NCBI GenBank assembly: GCA_016287755.1
Contig: JAEEWT010000014.1
Span: forward strand, 1 to 64,000
DNA: 64,000 nucleotides
Direction of reading: 5' to 3'
Source: Prevotella sp.
GTDB taxonomy: Bacteria > Bacteroidota > Bacteroidia > Bacteroidales > Bacteroidaceae
Shown one piece after another: positions 28,939-37,250 of this stretch (position 1 is the stretch's first letter; every line of letters begins with the position of its first letter). A program made the translations under genes and the position numbers. The notes under the pieces are model-generated. The model searched no databases and had not been told where the DNA came from. It was given only the letters and a program-made list of their open reading frames with translations.

Positions 28939-30252
28939 TCATCTAGGATTATTCTCCTCAAAGATGGCCATGCGCTCATCTAAGAGCGCATACTGATGGT
29001 CCTCAATAAATGAAGTACACACACGCAGACCTTCCTGATGACTGCCTGTGGTGATCAGACAGATGGCACTGACACCGTAATACATCAGCTCATGTGCCAA
29101 TTCGCCGCTTGTCATTCCTGGATAACCAATGGTGAAATAGAAGCCATCGGCAATCGGCTCATCCAAATCCTTGTCATATACCACATGGAAACCGTGCTTA
29201 CAGAAAATCTCTTTCAACAGATGAGCGCGCTTTCCATAAACGCTGATCTCCTTACGGAAGTCGTAGCTGCCATCCGTAGCCGCCTTCAGCATGGCAGCTA
29301 AGGCAAACTGGGCACTATGACTGGTACCCGACGATAATGCATAAAGCATTCGGGTAGAGAACACCGGACCGAACGGCAGTCCTTCGTAGCGTTCTGCCAA
29401 GTCGGGATAATGACGGTGGAACAGCTTGTCGGAGATACAGGTCACACCAATGCGTTCACCGGCATAGCTGAATGCCTTGGAACCACTGATCAGCAACATG
29501 TAGTTATCCGTATAGCGTGCCACGGTAGCCTGGTAAGGTGGTTCAAACGGCACACTCAGGTTCTTGCGGAAATCCATGGCGAAGTAAGCCAGGTCCTCCA
29601 TCACAATCACATCATATTGAGTGGCCAGCTCACCTATCGTCTTCAGCTCTTCCTCATTGAAACAGATCCACGACGGGTTGTTAGGATTGCTATAGACGAT
29701 GGCACAGATATTACCCTTATCCAAGTACGACACCAGTTTGTCGTGCAACTTCTCTCCACGGTAGTCATACACATCGAAGGTCTCGTACTTCCCGCCCATC
29801 ACCTGCAGCTGCATCTTTTGTACAGGGAAACCTGGGTCGATAAACAACACCGTGTCTTTCTTCTTGTCAGCCTGTAAGCAGGTCAGGAACGAGGCGAACG
29901 TTCCCTGCATGGAGCCGCAAACGGGCACACATCCCTCAGGTTTGATATCCACACCGATGAAAGCCTTCACAAACTGCGAAGCCGCTTCTTTCAGTACAGG
30001 AGCACCCTGTATGTCGGGATAGCTATGGGCAATACCGTCTTGCAACGCTTTGATCTGCGCATCCACGCCCACCTGCGCGGCAGGCAGTCCGGGGATACCC
30101 ATCTCCATCTTGATAAATTCCACACCGGATTCTTTCTCAGCCTTTGCGGCCACCTGCTTCACCTCACGGATAGTAGCCTGGGCGAAGTCCTTGATACCGA
30201 GACCGTCAACGAGACGATCTACCACTTCTCTCTTAATTGGGGTTGATTTCAT
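28939..30252 (-). CDS. PLP-dependent class I/II aminotransferase
   Basis: The 437-residue protein has the fold type I aminotransferase signature: SNPNNPSW for the cofactor and substrate region, EDLAYF with the Asp that holds the PLP nitrogen, and the PLP lysine in ISGSKAFSYAGERIG. The substrate cannot be read from the sequence; the nearby indolepyruvate oxidoreductase genes may point to aromatic or branched amino acids, but that is only context. I chose the ATG at 30252 (MKSTPIKREV), after the promoter at 30277-30308. Confidence 0.82.
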   Translation of the reverse strand: MKSTPIKREVVDRLVDGLGIKDFAQATIREVKQVAAKAEKESGVEFIKMEMGIPGLPAAQVGVDAQIKALQDGIAHSYPDIQGAPVLKEAASQFVKAFIGVDIKPEGCVPVCGSMQGTFASFLTCLQADKKKDTVLFIDPGFPVQKMQLQVMGGKYETFDVYDYRGEKLHDKLVSYLDKGNICAIVYSNPNNPSWICFNEEELKTIGELATQYDVIVMEDLAYFAMDFRKNLSVPFEPPYQATVARYTDNYMLLISGSKAFSYAGERIGVTCISDKLFHRHYPDLAERYEGLPFGPVFSTRMLYALSSGTSHSAQFALAAMLKAATDGSYDFRKEISVYGKRAHLLKEIFCKHGFHVVYDKDLDEPIADGFYFTIGYPGMTSGELAHELMYYGVSAICLITTGSHQEGLRVCTSFIEDHQYALLDERMAIFEENNPR

Positions 30253-30276
30253 TATGTCGATTCTTGAAATTCTCCG

Positions 30277-30308
30277 CAAAATTACACAATCGTGCGGGAA
30301 TAACCAAA
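30277..30308 (-). promoter_or_regulatory. Promoter of the aminotransferase gene
   Basis: On the minus strand TTTG (30308-30305), 20 bases, TAATTTTG (30284-30277), then a short leader to the ATG at 30252. Confidence 0.65.
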
Positions 30309-30325
30309 TTTTTTATCCGATAGTA

Positions 30326-30356
30326 TTGTGATTATGGGAAAAAAGTGTTAGCTTTG
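30326..30356 (+). promoter_or_regulatory. Promoter of the lipoprotein gene at 30399
   Basis: TTG (30326-30328), 20 bases, TAGCTTTG (30349-30356). It is divergent from the aminotransferase promoter. Confidence 0.55.
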
Positions 30357-30398
30357 CAGCATAGAATAACTAAACATAAATCCATTAACTTTAACAAC

Positions 30399-31187
30399 AT
30401 GAAAAAGATTTATCTGACATTGATGTGTGCTACGGGTCTCTTGATGCTGGTGGCCTGTGGCAGTAAGGGTTCCGACAAGGAGAATCCTGAGAAAGAGAAT
30501 GCGGAAGCTGTTGAAGAGAGTGCGCCTGCTGCTGAAGCAGAAGAGGCAGCCGCCGATCCTAACGAGTGGTCTGATCCTGCTAAAGTGGAAGAACTCGACC
30601 TGAATGCCCTTTATGCCTCTGGTGATTTCAAGACCGGAACTACGGTGATCTTTGAAGATGACCAGCATAAAGAAACGGCTGGACAGATACCTTCCCAATG
30701 GGATGTCAAGTCTGGTAGCGCTGAGGTTGGCGAGGCTGAAGGTGGTAAGTATATCTGCCCATCGGGTGGCGACTGTAATCTGTTCCCCTTGGTGAACAAC
30801 GGTAGCAAAGCCTACCTTCCTGAGAAATTCGCAGCCGAGTTCCAGTTCCTCTTCGGAAAGGACGCGTGGTATCATGTGTACCTCTTTGATGCTGAAGAGA
30901 ATGAGGTTGTCAACATCACCTTCACTCCGACGCTTATCGAGTGGAATGCTGCAAAGACCGACGACAACTGGATACATGGCGATCTGGATGAGCTCGACAA
31001 GGTGTTCAGTAAGACAAAATGGAATCACTTCGGCTTAACGTTCGACAACGGTAACCTGAAGATCTTCCTGAACGGTAAGCGTGTGACCAACATTGCTAAC
31101 ATCAAACCATGTGGTCATCTCATGATCAATTGTCCGGAAGCCGACGGCAAGAGTCACTTTATGAAGAACATCAAGATTTCGAAGTAG
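30399..31187 (+). CDS. Lipoprotein with acidic linker and jelly-roll-like domain
   Basis: The 262-residue product has a lipoprotein signal peptide ending in LVACGS. A linker of about 45 residues rich in Glu and Ala follows. The remaining 190 residues look like a concanavalin/LamG-type beta-sandwich (ALYASGDFKTGTTVIFEDD at its start, LKIFLNGKRVTNI and FMKNIKISK at the end). Similar domains in Bacteroidota bind sugars or proteins at the cell surface. No catalytic motif is seen. The gene is followed by palindromic element B. Confidence 0.65.
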   Translation: MKKIYLTLMCATGLLMLVACGSKGSDKENPEKENAEAVEESAPAAEAEEAAADPNEWSDPAKVEELDLNALYASGDFKTGTTVIFEDDQHKETAGQIPSQWDVKSGSAEVGEAEGGKYICPSGGDCNLFPLVNNGSKAYLPEKFAAEFQFLFGKDAWYHVYLFDAEENEVVNITFTPTLIEWNAAKTDDNWIHGDLDELDKVFSKTKWNHFGLTFDNGNLKIFLNGKRVTNIANIKPCGHLMINCPEADGKSHFMKNIKISK

Positions 31188-31229
31188 TTTCGTATATCTT
31201 GAGGAATGTGGAATGTGGAGTAGATTCGA

Positions 31230-31341
31230 GGAGTGTGGAGTGAGGAGTGTGGAGTGAGATATGTTTCAAGTACAAGTGACTTTGTATATGATTACTGTAT
31301 CTCTGTACTATTCTCACTCCACACTCCTCACTCCACACTCC
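31230..31341. repeat. Palindromic element B (30-bp stem of 7-bp units, 52-base loop)
   Basis: The left arm 31230-31259 (units GGAGTGT/GGAGTGA) is the perfect reverse complement of 31312-31341. It differs from element A at four arm positions (4, 14, 18, 25), and each difference is matched in the opposite arm. More 7-bp units (GGAATGT) lie just before it at 31203-31220. Confidence 0.85.
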
Positions 31342-31346
31342 ACTAA

Positions 31347-31919
31347 TTATTTTTGTGCCGCCTTACCAAGGGCAAGCGCCTTGATATTGGCTTCTACTAT
31401 CGCTTCACCTTTTCTACCGAACACGCGGCGGATGGCATCTTCAAGTTTGTCGTATTCAATGCCGAGTGCCTTCTGGGCTGCTCCTAAGAGAATCACGTTC
31501 GCTGAGCGCGGTACACCATTGTCCTTTGCCAGCTGTTCAATATCCAGGGCAATGACGTTAGGAAGCTTGTCGAGATCGCTCTTAATGGTCTCCATTTCAG
31601 GATAGTTAGGGATATTCACGAAAGGAGTACTTGATGTGATAATCCAACCCTCCTTAGAGAGATAAGGCAGATAACGCAGCGCCTCCATCGGTTCCATGGA
31701 AATGATGACATCTGCACCACCCTTGGCAATCAGATCGCTGTAAATAGGATTACTGGAGATGCGCAGGTTCGACTGTACATCACCGCCTCGCTGCGACATG
31801 CCATGTACCTCAGCCTGCTTGATATAAAGGTTCTCGTTCATGGCTGCCTCGCCGATGATGGTTGCAATAGAGAGGATGCCTTGGCCTCCTACTCCACAAA
31901 GAATGATATCTGTTTTCAT
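31347..31919 (-). CDS. iorB: Indolepyruvate oxidoreductase subunit beta
   Basis: IorB is the gamma-domain subunit of indolepyruvate:ferredoxin oxidoreductase, which oxidises aryl pyruvates from aromatic amino acids to aryl acetyl-CoA. The 190-residue protein shows GVGGQGILS near the start and GMSQRGGDVQSNLRIS, both typical of the family. It follows iorA after a 28-base gap on the same strand. Confidence 0.88.
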   Translation of the reverse strand: MKTDIILCGVGGQGILSIATIIGEAAMNENLYIKQAEVHGMSQRGGDVQSNLRISSNPIYSDLIAKGGADVIISMEPMEALRYLPYLSKEGWIITSSTPFVNIPNYPEMETIKSDLDKLPNVIALDIEQLAKDNGVPRSANVILLGAAQKALGIEYDKLEDAIRRVFGRKGEAIVEANIKALALGKAAQK

Positions 31920-31947
31920 AACTTCAATTCTTCAATTTTATAATCCT

Positions 31948-33558
31948 TCAATTCTTCCCGGCAGCTTTCTTTTGTTTCAGATGACGCTGCAGTGTCTGCA
32001 TACACTCACGTCGTGGAATAATCACGCTCACACCCTGATAGTTGATCTCATCGCGGATGATCTGTGTGATCTCTGGCATATTCTTCGGCAGCGGAACAAC
32101 CACCTTCAGGTGCTCATTATTCAGTCCTAAACCACGAACAATGGCTTCGAACTTGTTTGTTCCAGCACTATCCTGACCGCCTGTCATGGCTGTTGTCAGG
32201 TTATCACTGATAATCACGGTGATGTTGGCATTCTCGTTGATGGCATCCAGCAAACCGGTCATACCACTATGAGTAAAGGTAGAGTCACCGATGATTGCCA
32301 CGGCAGGCCACTGTCCTGCATCGGCAGCACCCTTGGCCATGGTAATGCTTGCACCCATATCCACACAACTGTGAATAGCACGGTAAGGCGGCAAGAAACC
32401 TAAGGTATAGCAACCGATATCACCAAACACACGGGCATTGGGATACTCTTCCAACACCTTGTTCAGGGCGGTATATACATCGCGGTGACCGCAACCCTGA
32501 CACAATGCCGGTGGACGGGGTACTACGTCTTCGCAAGGTGCGAACGACTCGCCGGAAGTCATACCTAATGCCTTCTTCACGGCATCGGGTGTCAACTCAC
32601 CTGTTCGTGGCAGGGCACCTGTCAGACGACCGATAATCTCGGCATCGCCCGGCATGATACCGGTAAGCTGATCCTCAATGAACGGCTGTCCTTCCTCAAT
32701 CACCAAGACACGGTCGCATGCTGCCGTCATCTTTCTGATCAACGTTTTCGGAAGCGGGTACTGACTGATCTTCAACACGGGATACGGACACTTGCCGTCA
32801 GCAAAACTCTCCATCAGGTAGTTATAACCAATACCGCTGGCGATGATACCCAGGGAGTGGTCATTACCATCTATATACTGGTTGAAAGCGCTGTCAACAG
32901 CATCCTGTTCCAGCTCTGCCTGCTGCTTGGTTACCGCATCGTTTCTACGACGGGCATTGGCGGGCAGCAACACCCAGTTGGCTGCCACAGCATTGTAATT
33001 CATCTCGTTCTCCTTACGCGGTTCATCCTTCACCTCTACCACAGCACGTGAATGTGCCATACGGGTGGTAACACGCATCAGGATCGGCAGATGAATACGT
33101 TCTGAATAATCGTAGGCAAAGGCCATCATGTCGTAGGCCTCCTGCTGATTACTCGGTTCCAAGCTTGGAATCATGGCGAACTTCGCATAGAAACGTGAGT
33201 CCTGCTCATCCTGTGAAGAGTGCATCGAGGGATCGTCAGCCACCAGAACCACGATACCGCCGTTGGTACCTGTCATGGCAGCATTCACAAACGGGTCGGC
33301 ACACACATTCAATCCCACGTGCTTCATGCACACCAAAGCACGCTTACCCATGAACGACATACCTAAGGCTGTCTCCATAGCCGTCTTCTCATTCGTACAC
33401 CAGCGACGGTGAACATTGCGTTCCTTCGCTAACGGAGATTCCTGGATATACTCCGTGATTTCCGTTGAGGGGGTGCCGGGGTATGCATAGACGCCACTCA
33501 GACCAGCATCCAATGCGCCTTGAGCAATCGCCTCGTCACCTAATAAAAGTCTTTTCAT
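31948..33558 (-). CDS. iorA: Indolepyruvate oxidoreductase subunit alpha, short form
   Basis: The 536-residue protein has the pyrimidine-binding N-terminal domain (LSGVYAYPGTPSTEI), the transketolase-like middle domain and the TPP-binding C-terminal domain with PALCQGCGHRD and IGDSTFTHSGM. Many IorA proteins are about 600 residues long and end in a ferredoxin-like domain with CxxCxxC motifs; this one ends in CMQTLQRHLKQKKAAGKN and has no such cluster. Electrons must leave another way, or a separate ferredoxin is used. A TACCTTTG box lies on the minus strand at 33599-33606. Confidence 0.87.
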   Translation of the reverse strand: MKRLLLGDEAIAQGALDAGLSGVYAYPGTPSTEITEYIQESPLAKERNVHRRWCTNEKTAMETALGMSFMGKRALVCMKHVGLNVCADPFVNAAMTGTNGGIVVLVADDPSMHSSQDEQDSRFYAKFAMIPSLEPSNQQEAYDMMAFAYDYSERIHLPILMRVTTRMAHSRAVVEVKDEPRKENEMNYNAVAANWVLLPANARRRNDAVTKQQAELEQDAVDSAFNQYIDGNDHSLGIIASGIGYNYLMESFADGKCPYPVLKISQYPLPKTLIRKMTAACDRVLVIEEGQPFIEDQLTGIMPGDAEIIGRLTGALPRTGELTPDAVKKALGMTSGESFAPCEDVVPRPPALCQGCGHRDVYTALNKVLEEYPNARVFGDIGCYTLGFLPPYRAIHSCVDMGASITMAKGAADAGQWPAVAIIGDSTFTHSGMTGLLDAINENANITVIISDNLTTAMTGGQDSAGTNKFEAIVRGLGLNNEHLKVVVPLPKNMPEITQIIRDEINYQGVSVIIPRRECMQTLQRHLKQKKAAGKN

Positions 33559-33894
33559 TACAATCTATGTTTGATATTGATATTTCGCTAACGAATGGCA
33601 AAGGTACGAAAAATCTGATTAAGTAAGAAGAAAACAAATGAATTTGTTTGCTCGAGCGTGAAGATTTTATCCAATAAGTGAGAACAATACAAAATAAATC
33701 CATATTTCTTTTTATTTCCGAGCGAAACTTAAAGACCCAACATCAAACCAAACATTTTTCGTCTTCCGTGATGTCGTTATTACGTTATTACGATATCCCG
33801 TTATAACAACATTTCCCCTCCCTTATGGAGGGGTCAGGGGTGGCTTTCCTTATGGAGGGGCCAGGGGTGGCTCCTGGCAAGGGGGCGGGGTCTA
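33559..33894. other. Intergenic region with GC-rich repeats
   Basis: No gene is seen. The part next to iorA holds its likely -7 box (33599-33606, minus strand). Around 33770-33800 is a short GTTATTAC repeat. 33815-33872 holds a GC-rich hairpin and a two-copy repeat, listed separately. Confidence 0.6.
33815..33872. repeat. GC-rich hairpin and 27-bp-period direct repeat
   Basis: CCCCTCC-CTTAT-GGAGGGG forms a 7-bp stem at 33815-33833. CCTTATGGAGGGG followed by YCAGGGGTGGCT occurs twice, at 33821-33845 and 33848-33872, with one difference. It follows the end of the secreted protein gene (minus strand) and could end its transcript. Confidence 0.75.
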
Positions 33895-35685
33895 TCAGAA
33901 TTTGACTTTCCGCCCGTTTTGTATGTAGATCTTCCCCTTTACGGGATGACTTACACGCTGGCCGTGCAGGTTGTACAGCGGCAATGAATTATCCATTGTC
34001 AATTGTCCATTGTCAATTGCCTCAAGGCCGGTGGAGATAGATATGTTGCCTCTGATGACTACCCATTGGTTACTGATAATACCGCTGGTATTTCTCACAT
34101 CTTCACCGTCAAAGTAGGCACCACTGGGCTGTACAATCTGTAAACCGTCTTCAAACACAAGACTTTTCAGGTTTCCAAGGCTCACGGACGTTCCCTTTGC
34201 CTTCACAACCGTTTTGGCACTGCCCACCTTCATCGTGCAGTTATAGTTGCCACTGCTGAAGGAAGCGGAGGCACCGATACCAGCGCCGGAAGTTCCCTCT
34301 GCCGTTAGGTCCACGCCCCCGATGGTCAGCGTCTTCTCCTCCGTAACGCGTTTGGGACGAATGCCATACGACCCTTTCACGCTGAGCTTGCCTAGATTGT
34401 CCGTGATGCCCAAAATAGACAGGTTGCCTGTGAAGTAGATGCCTTCACCTTTGCTCTCTATCGTGTTGTCGCCTTTCACACGGATGGTGAGGTTCGGCAT
34501 TGTCGTATAGATGCCCCGTCCATAGCCTGTGAATTCATAATCAGGATTGCCCGTGTTCGTGATGTTTGCATTCTCGAGCGTCAAAGTGTGGAAGCCCAAA
34601 GTTTTTGAATATTTCACCGAGCCTCCATCGCCTAGCACGTCTGTCTGGTTGTAGTCGTTCACCTGCTTACCGCCTACCCATACGTCGTAGTAGGTGTTGG
34701 CAAGCTGGGGGAAGGCGTATCTTATAATTATATAGTCATCTTTTTTAGATGTTATTTCGGCTGTTTTGCCATTGATTGTAGCAATGCAATCTTCAATTCT
34801 CGAAATTCGCTCTCCATCCATCGCATTTACGGTGATCCATACCAGATAAGAAGAACCCAACTGGAATTTTGTGCCTTCTTGCAAATCAACCCCAGAACTA
34901 TCTTTTCTCCATTGGCACTTCGTAACCACATAGCCAGTGCCGTTGACTTGACAGAAGTTTGAAACCTCGCCACCTGCCACAGGTTCATTGAGGGTGAGGT
35001 TGAAATTAGAAACTTCGCGTTTGATGGTGGCATTAGAAAGCAAAGTTCCATCTGACATAATACCTCCTTTATAACCGTAATCGAAAACTCCATCCTTCAC
35101 ATAGCATCTCCGAAACTGGACTTTTGTTACTGTTCCTTTGTTACGCCAAGCATAACCATCACCCGTTGTCATCGATATCTCACTATTGTCGATGGTGATT
35201 TCACTGAAACACAATTGAGAATCAATAGCTATTCCTTCCCAAGTCTTTATTTCCATAGTGACATCTTTGATGCTAAGATAGGTGTTTCCTTCTGAATAGA
35301 TGCCAAAAGAACCTAACATATCTGGACATAGACGCAATATTCCACTACCATAGATCTCATGATGCCCCTCTCCAATGAATTTAATAGCATAAAAAACGTT
35401 ACCAGTCAGTTTACAATCGCCTAGAACACAAATCTTCAAGGATGGGTTTGTAGCACCATCAATCTGGATGACACTATTTCTATTGTAACCGTATATTGTT
35501 CCATCTGTCAGATATAGCACGTTCTCAGCAGGTACATAGTACCAAGCTTTTCCCTGACTCACCGACTCGTAGTTGTCGGAAGTGATGGCAGTTTCCCCTA
35601 TCTTGAAGCCATAGTCAGTAGCCGCCTTTGCCCCCATGACAATCGCCACGAGCGCTATCAACATGGTTAAGTATCTCTTCATCAT
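33895..35685 (-). CDS. Secreted beta-helix-like protein with C-terminal tail
   Basis: The 596-residue protein has a signal peptide (cleavage after AKAA near residue 22), then many short beta-strand repeats with NSxI/LTI patterns suggesting right-handed beta-helix or carbohydrate-binding folds in two halves. The last 45 residues (LPLYNLHGQRVSHPVKGKIY) resemble the C-terminal tails of Prevotella secreted proteins. Just before this tail, the segment EAIDNGQLTMDNS is encoded by a 7-bp repeat (33993-34019). The start may also be the second ATG (35682). The promoter is at 35734-35765. Function unknown. Confidence 0.65.
   Translation of the reverse strand: MMKRYLTMLIALVAIVMGAKAATDYGFKIGETAITSDNYESVSQGKAWYYVPAENVLYLTDGTIYGYNRNSVIQIDGATNPSLKICVLGDCKLTGNVFYAIKFIGEGHHEIYGSGILRLCPDMLGSFGIYSEGNTYLSIKDVTMEIKTWEGIAIDSQLCFSEITIDNSEISMTTGDGYAWRNKGTVTKVQFRRCYVKDGVFDYGYKGGIMSDGTLLSNATIKREVSNFNLTLNEPVAGGEVSNFCQVNGTGYVVTKCQWRKDSSGVDLQEGTKFQLGSSYLVWITVNAMDGERISRIEDCIATINGKTAEITSKKDDYIIIRYAFPQLANTYYDVWVGGKQVNDYNQTDVLGDGGSVKYSKTLGFHTLTLENANITNTGNPDYEFTGYGRGIYTTMPNLTIRVKGDNTIESKGEGIYFTGNLSILGITDNLGKLSVKGSYGIRPKRVTEEKTLTIGGVDLTAEGTSGAGIGASASFSSGNYNCTMKVGSAKTVVKAKGTSVSLGNLKSLVFEDGLQIVQPSGAYFDGEDVRNTSGIISNQWVVIRGNISISTGLEAIDNGQLTMDNSLPLYNLHGQRVSHPVKGKIYIQNGRKVKF
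33993..34019. repeat. Heptanucleotide array in a coding region
   Basis: Units CCATTGT, CAATTGT, CCATTGT and CAATTG. It encodes the junction between the body and the C-terminal tail of the secreted protein at 33895-35685. Confidence 0.8.
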
Positions 35686-35733
35686 CTTGTTATAGTTTTT
35701 ACGGTTTTTAGTTCGTCTTTATATATCTCGGCA

Positions 35734-35765
35734 CAAAATTACGAATATTTTTTTATACTACCAAA
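35734..35765 (-). promoter_or_regulatory. Promoter of the secreted beta-helix-like protein
   Basis: Minus strand: TTTG (35765-35762), 20 bases, TAATTTTG (35741-35734). Confidence 0.65.
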
Positions 35766-35968
35766 TTTGAGGGGTCACAGCGTGTGAAAATCCTTTAACA
35801 ACGAGGATTTAACTGTTAAAAGACACTGAACGCCGTAGACGCTACCAGCGTTTGACGTTCCAGCTCCCAGAGAATGACGTTCCTGCTATCAGCGTTTGAG
35901 GCACTTTCTACAAGAAACTGCCATAGTTTATAGCGCAAAGTGCCATAGTTTGCAAAGCGAGGGTTTTG

Positions 35969-36331
35969 GAACGAACAAACGAACGAACAGTTCGAACAGT
36001 TTGAAATATTGTCAACTTAATCAGGAAAAACACACAGCTGGATCTTGAAAAACGTCCCATGTCCCATGTCCCATGTCCCATTAAGCACCTTCAATAAGTG
36101 TGGAAATAGAAGCTTATATTATATATATAATATAAATATTATATATTAATATAAATATAATAATATTATAATATATAACTATTTCTTTCTCCTCTCATAT
36201 CATGAACCACCTTAATGGGACATGGGACATGGGACAATGGGACAAAATCTGTTCAATCATTTCTAGGGTTTGCGGCGCAAAGGTACATGCTCTATTCAGT
36301 ATAACACAACTGTTCGTTCGTTTGTTTGTTC
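35969..36331. repeat. Nested inverted repeats with a 7-bp-unit inner arm
   Basis: Outer arms 35969-35992 and 36308-36331 match in 23 of 24 positions (built on GAAC/AAAC 4-mers). Inner arms 36055-36086 and 36211-36243 are arrays of the 7-mer GTCCCAT with one bulged base; the inner 25 bp pair perfectly. The core between them contains about 65 bases of almost pure A/T. Confidence 0.8.
36278..36309 (-). promoter_or_regulatory. Orphan promoter-like site reading into the nested repeat
   Basis: Minus strand: TTG (36309-36307), 21 bases, TACCTTTG (36285-36278). There is no gene downstream on this strand for over 500 bases, so a transcript from here would be noncoding and would contain the inner palindrome. 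Confidence 0.4.
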
Positions 36332-36400
36332 GCGATAATGTTTGCTCTCACGCAGAACCGACGAACGAGTGAGAACATAGTTATACTTGTATAGACTTTG

Positions 36401-36431
36401 TCGAGCGAGGAGGAGGAAGACGAAGTCAAAT
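36401..36431. repeat. Direct repeat, left copy, before the toxin-antitoxin pair
   Basis: A 31-bp segment (GTCGAGCGAGGAGGAGGAAG and onward) matches 37592-37622 in 28 of 31 positions. The two copies flank the HigB/HigA-type module. Confidence 0.75.
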
Positions 36432-36640
36432 CGCAGAGAGCGCAGAGTTCCCACAGAGTATTATGTTTCTCGCAGAACTGTATTCGTCCCGCTGATAATG
36501 AATTTTTGTCCCGCAGAACCAACGGTCGGCGCTTTAGGGGAAGCCAAATGGCAGAAATGGCAGAAATTTTATAATCTACTTGGTAATTCTATCCACTTAT
36601 TTGAATAATAATTTTTATAACGGAATAAACGGAAACGACA

Positions 36641-36708
36641 GAGCAGCGAGAGCAGAACCAAGTTGGCTTGAGTTTTGCCGAGTCGTGAAGGAGGAAGACG
36701 AAAGTCAA
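36641..36708. repeat. Dispersed 68-bp repeat, intergenic copy
   Basis: This segment (containing GTTTTGCCGAGTCG and GGAAGACGAAAGTCAA) aligns with 39699-39767 at roughly three quarters identity with one indel. The second copy lies inside the 3' end of a gene. Confidence 0.65.
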
Positions 36709-36860
36709 AAAATCGGAAGGCGAAGCCAATAACGGAAAAGATTTCTGCGATATCTGTGATTTCTGCGGGAAATAATAATTCTGTGAGATGGTTAAGATCT
36801 GCAATCTGTGAGCGATAATGAGAATCTTTCTGGAGTCCGACAGAAAAAAGATAAGATTTA

Positions 36861-36892
36861 TTTGGCAAAATGTAATTTTTAAGTTACCTTTG
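36861..36892 (+). promoter_or_regulatory. Promoter of the toxin-antitoxin pair
   Basis: TTTG (36861-36864), 20 bases, TACCTTTG (36885-36892). The ATG is at 36897, only four bases on, so transcription should start at or inside the start codon. Confidence 0.7.
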
Positions 36893-36896
36893 CACC

Positions 36897-37250
36897 ATGG
36901 AAAAGGTTAGGACCGTTATCACATATGGTGACTACTTTTATGATTTTTACGTAAAACAACCCCGAAAAGTACAGGTGAAGATTGCGAAAATCATTGAAGC
37001 GATTGAGCAGCTACCTGTTGTTCCTGCTAACTATCTTCGGTATATTGAAAATACTGATGGATTGTATGAGGCAAGGATTCAGTTAGGTAACAATATATTT
37101 AGGGTGTTTTGCTTCTTTGATGGTAACCAGTTTGTTGTCCTATTAACTGGTTTTCAGAAAAAGACCCAGAAGACGCCTTCTGGTGAAATAGAAAGAGCGG
37201 TAAGATTAATGAAACAATATTTTGAAGAAAAGAAAGGAGATAAACGATGA
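36897..37250 (+). CDS. HigB/Gp49-type toxin of a type II toxin-antitoxin system
   Basis: The 117-residue protein has the RelE-like fold pattern of the Gp49/HigB group: YDFYVKQPRKVQVKIAK in the N-terminal helices, then LYEARIQLGNNIFRVFCFFD and LLTGFQKKTQKTPSGEIERA. Such toxins cut mRNA on the ribosome. The first ATG is four bases after the -7 box, suggesting a leaderless transcript. The antitoxin gene overlaps the stop by four bases. The toxin-first order is typical of HigBA. Confidence 0.82.
   Translation: MEKVRTVITYGDYFYDFYVKQPRKVQVKIAKIIEAIEQLPVVPANYLRYIENTDGLYEARIQLGNNIFRVFCFFDGNQFVVLLTGFQKKTQKTPSGEIERAVRLMKQYFEEKKGDKR

Larger units (their letters stand above)
35686..36896. other. 1.2-kb repeat-rich noncoding region
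   Basis: No convincing gene is seen. From left to right it holds the promoter at 35734-35765, repeats of GCGTTTGA and TGCCATAGTTT (35860-35955), the outer inverted repeat arm (35969-35992), the inner 7-bp-unit arms (36055-36086 and 36211-36243) around an A/T-only core, a minus-strand promoter-like site (36278-36309), the other outer arm (36308-36331), and dispersed repeats at 36401-36431 and 36641-36708 before the toxin promoter. Confidence 0.7.

Noticed and set aside
28797..31341. Repeated short words that could suggest a CRISPR array
   Set aside because: Units are 7 bp with no spacers and are arranged as palindrome arms; no cas genes are present.
35969..36331. Insertion sequence suggested by inverted repeats
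   Set aside because: There is no transposase frame between the arms (only about 315 bp, largely A/T), so at most a non-autonomous element.
36292..36868. Short frames on both strands in the repeat region before the toxin gene
   Set aside because: They follow repeat words, lack start signals and have no family features.
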